NCBI GenBank assembly: GCA_900754805.1
Contig: CAAEEE010000086.1
Location: 1 to 11,440 of the forward strand
From: Clostridia bacterium
Lineage (GTDB): Bacteria > Bacillota > Clostridia > Peptostreptococcales > Anaerovoracaceae
Reading direction: 5' to 3'
DNA: 11,440 nucleotides
Part shown: positions 7,262 to 11,440 of the stretch, piece by piece
Layout of the letters: the number at the start of each line of letters is the position of its first letter
Numbering within the stretch: position 1 is the stretch's first letter
Program-made: the position numbers and the translations under genes
The notes under the pieces: generated by a model
Databases searched by the model: none
What the model was told of the DNA's origin: nothing
What the model saw: only the letters and a program-made list of their open reading frames with translations

Positions 7262-10200
7262 TTACTCTTCTCTGAAATCGTCTTCAAAGTCATCCGAATC
7301 GTCGAAACTCATGTCAAAATTGTCTTCGTCCGGCTTTTCCTCGCTGAATCCGCTGTTCATCATCTGTTCTTCGCTTTCAAGTTCTGTCTCAAAGTCCATG
7401 ATAGCTTCCAGATTGCGAGGATCGTCGTCATATTCCGAAGATTCCTTGATTTCAATTTCTTCATCATTTTCGGATAAAACTTTGACATCAAGACCCAGTG
7501 CCTGCATTTCCTTAATCAATACCTTGAAAGATTCCGGAATGCCCGGCTTCGGAATATTTTCACCCTTGACGATGGCTTCATAAGTCTTTACACGGCCTAC
7601 GATGTCGTCGGATTTTACTGTCAAAATTTCCTGTAAAGTATAGGCTGCGCCGTATGCTTCCAGCGCCCATACTTCCATTTCTCCGAAACGCTGTCCGCCA
7701 AACTGCGCTTTACCGCCGAGTGGCTGCTGCGTTACCAGTGAGTAAGGGCCGGTACTTCTTGCATGAATCTTATCATCTACCAGATGGTGGAGCTTCAGCA
7801 TATACATGTAGCCAACCGTTACCGGATTGTCGAAATATTCTCCGGTTCTTCCGTCTCTGAGTCTGAGCTTTCCGGTCTTCGGATAGCCGCATTCATCCAA
7901 AAGTTCAATAATGTCTTTTTCCGTCGCGCCGTCGAATACAGGCGTGGAAATGTACCAGCCCTTCTTCTTCGCCGCAAGTCCTAAATGCACTTCCAGCACC
8001 TGTCCGACATTCATTCGGGAAGGTACGCCCAAAGGATTCAGCATGACCTGAAGCGGCTGTCCGTTTTCGAGGAACGGCATATCTTCTTCCGGCAGAATTC
8101 TGGAAATTACACCCTTATTTCCATGGCGTCCTGCCATCTTATCGCCGACGTTGATCTTTCTCTTCGTCGCAATGTAGCATCTTACGAGCTTATTTACGCC
8201 CGGTGGAAGTTCATCGCCGTTTTCTCTGCAGAAAACTTTAACGTCAACGATAATACCGGTTTCGCCATGCGGTACTCTGAGGGAAGTATCTCTTACTTCT
8301 CTTGCTTTTTCTCCGAAGATTGCGCGGAGAAGTCTCTCTTCTGCGGTAAGTTCCGTTTCTCCCTTAGGAGTAACCTTACCTACCAATATATCGGACGAAT
8401 CTACTTCCGCTCCGACTCTGATAATACCTTCTTCATCCAAATCCTTAAGGGCATCGTCTCCCACATTCGGAATGTCTCTGGTGATTTCTTCCGGTCCGAG
8501 CTTGGTATCTCTGGCTTCTGATTCATATTCCTCGATATGAAGCGAAGTCAGCACATCGTCCATCAAAAGTCTTTCATTTAAGATGATAGCGTCTTCATAG
8601 TTATAACCTTCCCATGTCATGAAGCCGATGAGGAGGTTCTTTCCGAGAGCGATTTCTCCGAGATCTGTGGAAGGTCCATCTGCAATAACTTCTCCTTCTT
8701 CGATATGTTCTCCGTTGGAAACAATCGGTCTCTGGTTGATGCAGGTTCCCTGGTTGGAACGTTTGAATTTCAGAAGTTTGTAAACATCTCTTTCATTGTT
8801 GTCATCTCTTCTGATAATGATTGTATCTGCATCGACAAATTCTACCGTTCCGGCTGCTTTTGCGAGAATTACAACGCCGGAGTCTCTTGCCGCCTTGTAT
8901 TCCATACCTGTTCCGACAATCGGAGCCTCAGTCACAAGAAGCGGCACTGCCTGACGCTGCATGTTGGAACCCATGAGCGCACGGTTCGCGTCATCGTTTT
9001 CGAGAAACGGGATCATAGCCGTTGCAACGGACACTACCTGCTTCGGCGAAACGTCCATGTAGTCGATTTGTTCTCTCGGCATAAGCGCGATTTCGCCGTG
9101 CTCTCCTCTGGAAGCAACCTTTGCATTCGCAAAATGTCCATCCTCCGTAAGCGGCTCATTTGCCTGAGCAACAACCATCATTTCTTCTTCATCAGCGGTA
9201 AGGTAGTGAATTTCATCTGTTACTCTGTGTGTTTTTTTATCTACAACCCTGTACGGTGTTTCGATGAAACCGTACTGATTGATTATGCCATATGTCGTAA
9301 GAGAACCAATCAATCCGATGTTCGGACCTTCAGGTGTTTCAATCGGGCACATTCTTCCGTAATGGGAATGATGTACGTCTCGAACTTCAAATCCGGCTCT
9401 TTCTCTTGAAAGTCCGCCCGGTCCGAGCGCTGAAAGTCTTCTCTTGTGCGTAAGTTCTGCAAGAGGATTGTTCTGATCCATGAACTGCGACAGCTGGGAA
9501 CTTCCGAAGAATTCCTTGATTGCCGCTGTTACAGGTCTGATGTTCATTAAGGCCTGCGGAGTTGTAACATCGATGTCCTGTGTGGTCATTCTTTCCTTTA
9601 CAACTCTTTCCATTCTGGCAAGACCGATTCTGAACTGATTCTGAAGAAGTTCGCCTACAGTTCTCAGACGACGGTTGCCTAAATGGTCTATATCGTCAAT
9701 TGTTCCGATGCCATAGTTTAAGTTGAGGATATAGCTGACAGACGCAATAATATCCTCTACGATAATATGCTTAGGTGAAAGGTCGTTCTTTCTTTCAACG
9801 AGCATTTCCTTCAGCTCGTCGTCCGATGAAGCTACCGCCAGTATTTCTTTCAGGACAGGATAAAATACCTTGTCAGCCACCTTGAGCTCTGTAATGTCGA
9901 AGTTGACATACCGCGCAAGGTCTACAAAGTTATTTCCGATTATTTTCGTAACCTGCTCTTCTTTTTCCTTATCAAGCGCGTATGCATAGATATACTCTAC
10001 GCCCGCATTCTCGATTTCAAAAGCCAGGTTTCTATTGATTTTCTGTCCTTTTTCAGCCAGAATTTCTCCTGTCTCCGGATGAATTACATCTTCGGCTGCC
10101 ACTACGCCTGCAATTCTGTTTGATAAACCAAGTTTTTTATTGTACTTATATCTTCCGACTTTCGCCAGGTCATAACGCTTTGCGTCAAAGAACAAAGAGT

Positions 10201-10963
10201 TGAACAAAGCCTTCGCACTTTCAACGGTAGGCGGTTCAGCAGGTCTCAGTTTCTTATAGATTTCTTTCAGACCTTCTTCGTAGTTTGCTGCAGCATCTTT
10301 TTCCAGAGTCTTCATAAGTCTCGGATCTTCGCCAAAAATATCAATGATTTCCTGGTTTGTTCCAAATCCGAGTGCTCTCAAAAGAGTCGTTACCGGCTGC
10401 TTTCTCGTACGGTCAACTCTTACGGAAATAATCTCGTTAGAGTCTGTTTCGTACTCGAGCCACGCGCCTCTGTTCGGGATAATTGTAGTTGAAAACAGTT
10501 TGTTATTGGATTTATCAACAGTTACATCATAGTAAGGCCCCGGTGAACGAACGAGCTGTGTTACGACAACTCTTTCCGCTCCATTGTAAATGAAGGTGCC
10601 TTTTTCGGTCATCAAAGGGAAATCGCCCATGAAAACTTCCTGTTCCTTCACTTCTCCGGTTTCTTTATTTATCAGTCTTACTCTGACTTTAAGCGGAGCT
10701 GCATATGTTACATCCCTCTCCTTGCACTCCTCCTGCTCGTATTTCGGAGCATCGGTGAGTGAATTATCAATGAATTCCAAGACCAGATTGTCCGCATAGT
10801 CCTTAATCGGAGAAATATCTTCAAAAACTTCTCTGAGACCTTCGCGGATAAACCAATCGTACGATTCCGTCTGAATCTGAATCAGATTCGGCATTTCGCA
10901 AACTTCATTGATTTTCGCAAATGTCATACGTTCTTTTCTACCTACTTGTATAGGTTTTGGCAT
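7262..10963 (-). CDS. rpoB: DNA-directed RNA polymerase beta subunit
   Basis: With the start chosen here the protein has 1233 residues. It is beta, the second large subunit of core RNA polymerase and the rifampicin target. It begins [15 protein letters not shown]. The rifampicin pocket ([14 protein letters not shown] onward) has Gln 493, Asp 496, His 506 and Ser 511, equal to E. coli Q513, D516, H526 and S531, so it looks rifampicin-sensitive. [12 protein letters not shown] is at 539-550, and [12 protein letters not shown] carries Lys 942 and Lys 950 of the active site. The last ~69 residues form a strongly acidic tail (32 Asp/Glu against 4 Lys/Arg by my count). A GTG nine bases upstream is in frame, but it overlaps the ribosome binding site AAGGAG, which lies 8 nt before the chosen ATG (10961-10963). 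rpoC follows after 29 bp. Confidence 0.99.
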   Translation of the reverse strand: MPKPIQVGRKERMTFAKINEVCEMPNLIQIQTESYDWFIREGLREVFEDISPIKDYADNLVLEFIDNSLTDAPKYEQEECKERDVTYAAPLKVRVRLINKETGEVKEQEVFMGDFPLMTEKGTFIYNGAERVVVTQLVRSPGPYYDVTVDKSNNKLFSTTIIPNRGAWLEYETDSNEIISVRVDRTRKQPVTTLLRALGFGTNQEIIDIFGEDPRLMKTLEKDAAANYEEGLKEIYKKLRPAEPPTVESAKALFNSLFFDAKRYDLAKVGRYKYNKKLGLSNRIAGVVAAEDVIHPETGEILAEKGQKINRNLAFEIENAGVEYIYAYALDKEKEEQVTKIIGNNFVDLARYVNFDITELKVADKVFYPVLKEILAVASSDDELKEMLVERKNDLSPKHIIVEDIIASVSYILNLNYGIGTIDDIDHLGNRRLRTVGELLQNQFRIGLARMERVVKERMTTQDIDVTTPQALMNIRPVTAAIKEFFGSSQLSQFMDQNNPLAELTHKRRLSALGPGGLSRERAGFEVRDVHHSHYGRMCPIETPEGPNIGLIGSLTTYGIINQYGFIETPYRVVDKKTHRVTDEIHYLTADEEEMMVVAQANEPLTEDGHFANAKVASRGEHGEIALMPREQIDYMDVSPKQVVSVATAMIPFLENDDANRALMGSNMQRQAVPLLVTEAPIVGTGMEYKAARDSGVVILAKAAGTVEFVDADTIIIRRDDNNERDVYKLLKFKRSNQGTCINQRPIVSNGEHIEEGEVIADGPSTDLGEIALGKNLLIGFMTWEGYNYEDAIILNERLLMDDVLTSLHIEEYESEARDTKLGPEEITRDIPNVGDDALKDLDEEGIIRVGAEVDSSDILVGKVTPKGETELTAEERLLRAIFGEKAREVRDTSLRVPHGETGIIVDVKVFCRENGDELPPGVNKLVRCYIATKRKINVGDKMAGRHGNKGVISRILPEEDMPFLENGQPLQVMLNPLGVPSRMNVGQVLEVHLGLAAKKKGWYISTPVFDGATEKDIIELLDECGYPKTGKLRLRDGRTGEYFDNPVTVGYMYMLKLHHLVDDKIHARSTGPYSLVTQQPLGGKAQFGGQRFGEMEVWALEAYGAAYTLQEILTVKSDDIVGRVKTYEAIVKGENIPKPGIPESFKVLIKEMQALGLDVKVLSENDEEIEIKESSEYDDDPRNLEAIMDFETELESEEQMMNSGFSEEKPDEDNFDMSFDDSDDFEDDFREE

Positions 10964-10971
10964 CTTTATCA

Positions 10972-10977
10972 CTCCTT
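10972..10977 (-). promoter_or_regulatory. rpoB ribosome binding site deciding the ATG start
   Basis: AAGGAG lies 8 nt upstream of the ATG at 10961-10963. The alternative in-frame GTG (10970-10972) begins with the last G of this site, so it could not be served by it. The chosen start also matches the usual beta N-terminus. Confidence 0.85.
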
Positions 10978-11015
10978 ATATTCTTAAAACAAATTACTTT
11001 GTGTGGCAGTCTAAT

Positions 11016-11044
11016 ATTATATAATATTTGTGTCAAATAATCAA
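11016..11044 (-). promoter_or_regulatory. Promoter upstream of rpoB
   Basis: On the minus strand TTGATT (-35, 11039-11044) and a perfect TATAAT (-10, 11016-11021) are 17 nt apart. The predicted start near 11009 gives a leader of about 46 nt. A second option uses the same stretch: TTGACA (11031-11036), 17 nt, then TAGACT (11008-11013). The -10 lies inside a 16-base A/T palindrome (11013-11028). The promoter sits between the rplL terminator and rpoB, so it would let rpoBC be transcribed independently of the L10-L12 genes. Confidence 0.7.
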
Positions 11045-11084
11045 GAGTTTATTTGGTTTTTTCAGGAATATTTTTTTGCAAACG

Positions 11085-11114
11085 AAAAAGCGGCGCATAA
11101 CGCAGCCGCCTTTT
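11085..11114 (-). terminator. Intrinsic terminator or attenuator after rplL
   Basis: In the transcript GCGGC pairs with GCCGC, continued inside by a bulged U and GC/GC around a GUUAU loop, and is followed at once by UUUUU. A run of AAAA before the stem can pair with the U-run, so the element is nearly symmetrical. It begins about 20 nt after the rplL stop. Partial termination between rplL and rpoB is well known in E. coli, where it keeps L12 more abundant than RNA polymerase. Whether termination here is partial or complete cannot be read from sequence. Confidence 0.8.
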
Positions 11115-11133
11115 ACTTCTTAGTTATTTAGAA

Positions 11134-11440
11134 TTATTTAAGAACTACTGTAGCTCCAACTTCTTCTAACTGAGTCTTGATAGCTTCAGCTTCAGCCTTT
11201 TCGATGCCTTCCTTGAGGTTTGTAGGAGCGCCATCTACAGCTTCCTTAGCTTCCTTTAAGCCAAGACCTGTGATTTCTCTTACAGCCTTGATAACTTTGA
11301 TCTTTTCTGCGCCTGCAGATTCAAGCACTACTGTGAATTCTGTCTGTTCTTCAGCTGCTGCCGCGCCGCCTGCTGCACCTACAACTGCAACCGGAGCTGC
11401 TGCGGATACGCCGAATTCTTCTTCACAAGCTTTAACTAAC
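11134..11440 (-). CDS. rplL: 50S ribosomal protein L7/L12, C-terminal part (cut by window edge)
   Basis: The last 101 codons are present and the frame runs off the right edge; family length (about 121-125) suggests that 20-25 N-terminal residues are missing. L7/L12 forms the mobile stalk of the 50S subunit that recruits EF-Tu, EF-G, IF2 and release factors. Visible are the end of the N-terminal dimerisation domain ([11 protein letters not shown]), an Ala/Gly-rich hinge ([19 protein letters not shown]), and the complete C-terminal domain with [10 protein letters not shown], the factor-binding helix region [20 protein letters not shown], and the end EVGATVVLK. The gene precedes rpoB as in most bacteria; a terminator and a new promoter separate them. 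L10 (rplJ) is expected just outside the window. The reading frame is open without defects. Confidence 0.98.
   Translation of the reverse strand, partial: LVKACEEEFGVSAAAPVAVVGAAGGAAAAEEQTEFTVVLESAGAEKIKVIKAVREITGLGLKEAKEAVDGAPTNLKEGIEKAEAEAIKTQLEEVGATVVLK

Noticed and set aside
8705..9409. Plus-strand open frame of 234 codons opposite rpoB
   Set aside because: It is antisense to conserved beta sequence and His/Cys/Ser-rich, a typical shadow of a codon-biased gene.
10970..10972. In-frame GTG as the rpoB start, giving 1236 residues
   Set aside because: It overlaps the last base of the AAGGAG ribosome binding site. The ATG nine bases downstream has correct spacing and matches the family N-terminus.
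11013..11028. 16-base palindrome AATATTATATAATATT as a repressor operator
   Set aside because: It is made only of A and T and includes the TATAAT -10 element, so it is easily explained by the promoter and base composition. No second copy was seen.

Overview
This is a housekeeping segment of a low-to-moderate G+C Gram-positive bacterium (Bacillota), most likely a member of Clostridia. The evidence is the gene order, the Firmicutes-type S12 with its extra N-terminal loop, RpoB and RpoC without the large insertions of Proteobacteria, strong GGAGG-type ribosome binding sites, and frequent AGA arginine codons. A finer placement, for example in Clostridiales family XIII, would be a guess. All genes lie on the minus strand, so transcription runs from high to low coordinates.

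In transcription order the window holds: the 3' part of rplL (ribosomal protein L7/L12, cut by the right edge); a compact intrinsic terminator or attenuator; a good sigma-A type promoter; rpoB and rpoC (RNA polymerase beta and beta'); a second good promoter with a hairpin leader, six bases after the rpoC stop; rpsL (S12); a 269-base intercistronic region with a cluster of hairpins; rpsG (S7); fusA (EF-G); and the first 70 bases of tuf (EF-Tu, cut by the left edge). This is the classic L12-beta-beta' cluster followed by the str operon. The optional genes that some Firmicutes carry here are missing: an rsmC-like methyltransferase before rpoB and an L7Ae-like protein before rpsL.

Together the genes supply the core transcription enzyme, part of the 30S decoding and head regions, the stalk protein that recruits GTPase factors, and the two main elongation GTPases. 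The layout suggests that stoichiometry is set by RNA elements: termination after rplL separates abundant L12 from scarcer RNA polymerase, rpoC starts with TTG, and the str genes have their own promoter.

The protein-coding content is ordinary. The most interesting part is untranslated: the rpsL-rpsG spacer, where about 111 nt fold into nearly contiguous hairpins followed by a GGAGGTG sequence and a tiny possible ORF, and the rpsL leader, which shares a short motif with that spacer. These are candidates for ribosomal-protein autoregulation (S7 is the classic regulator at this site in E. coli), but that role is inferred here. I saw no mobile element, CRISPR array, tRNA, rRNA or transferred gene.
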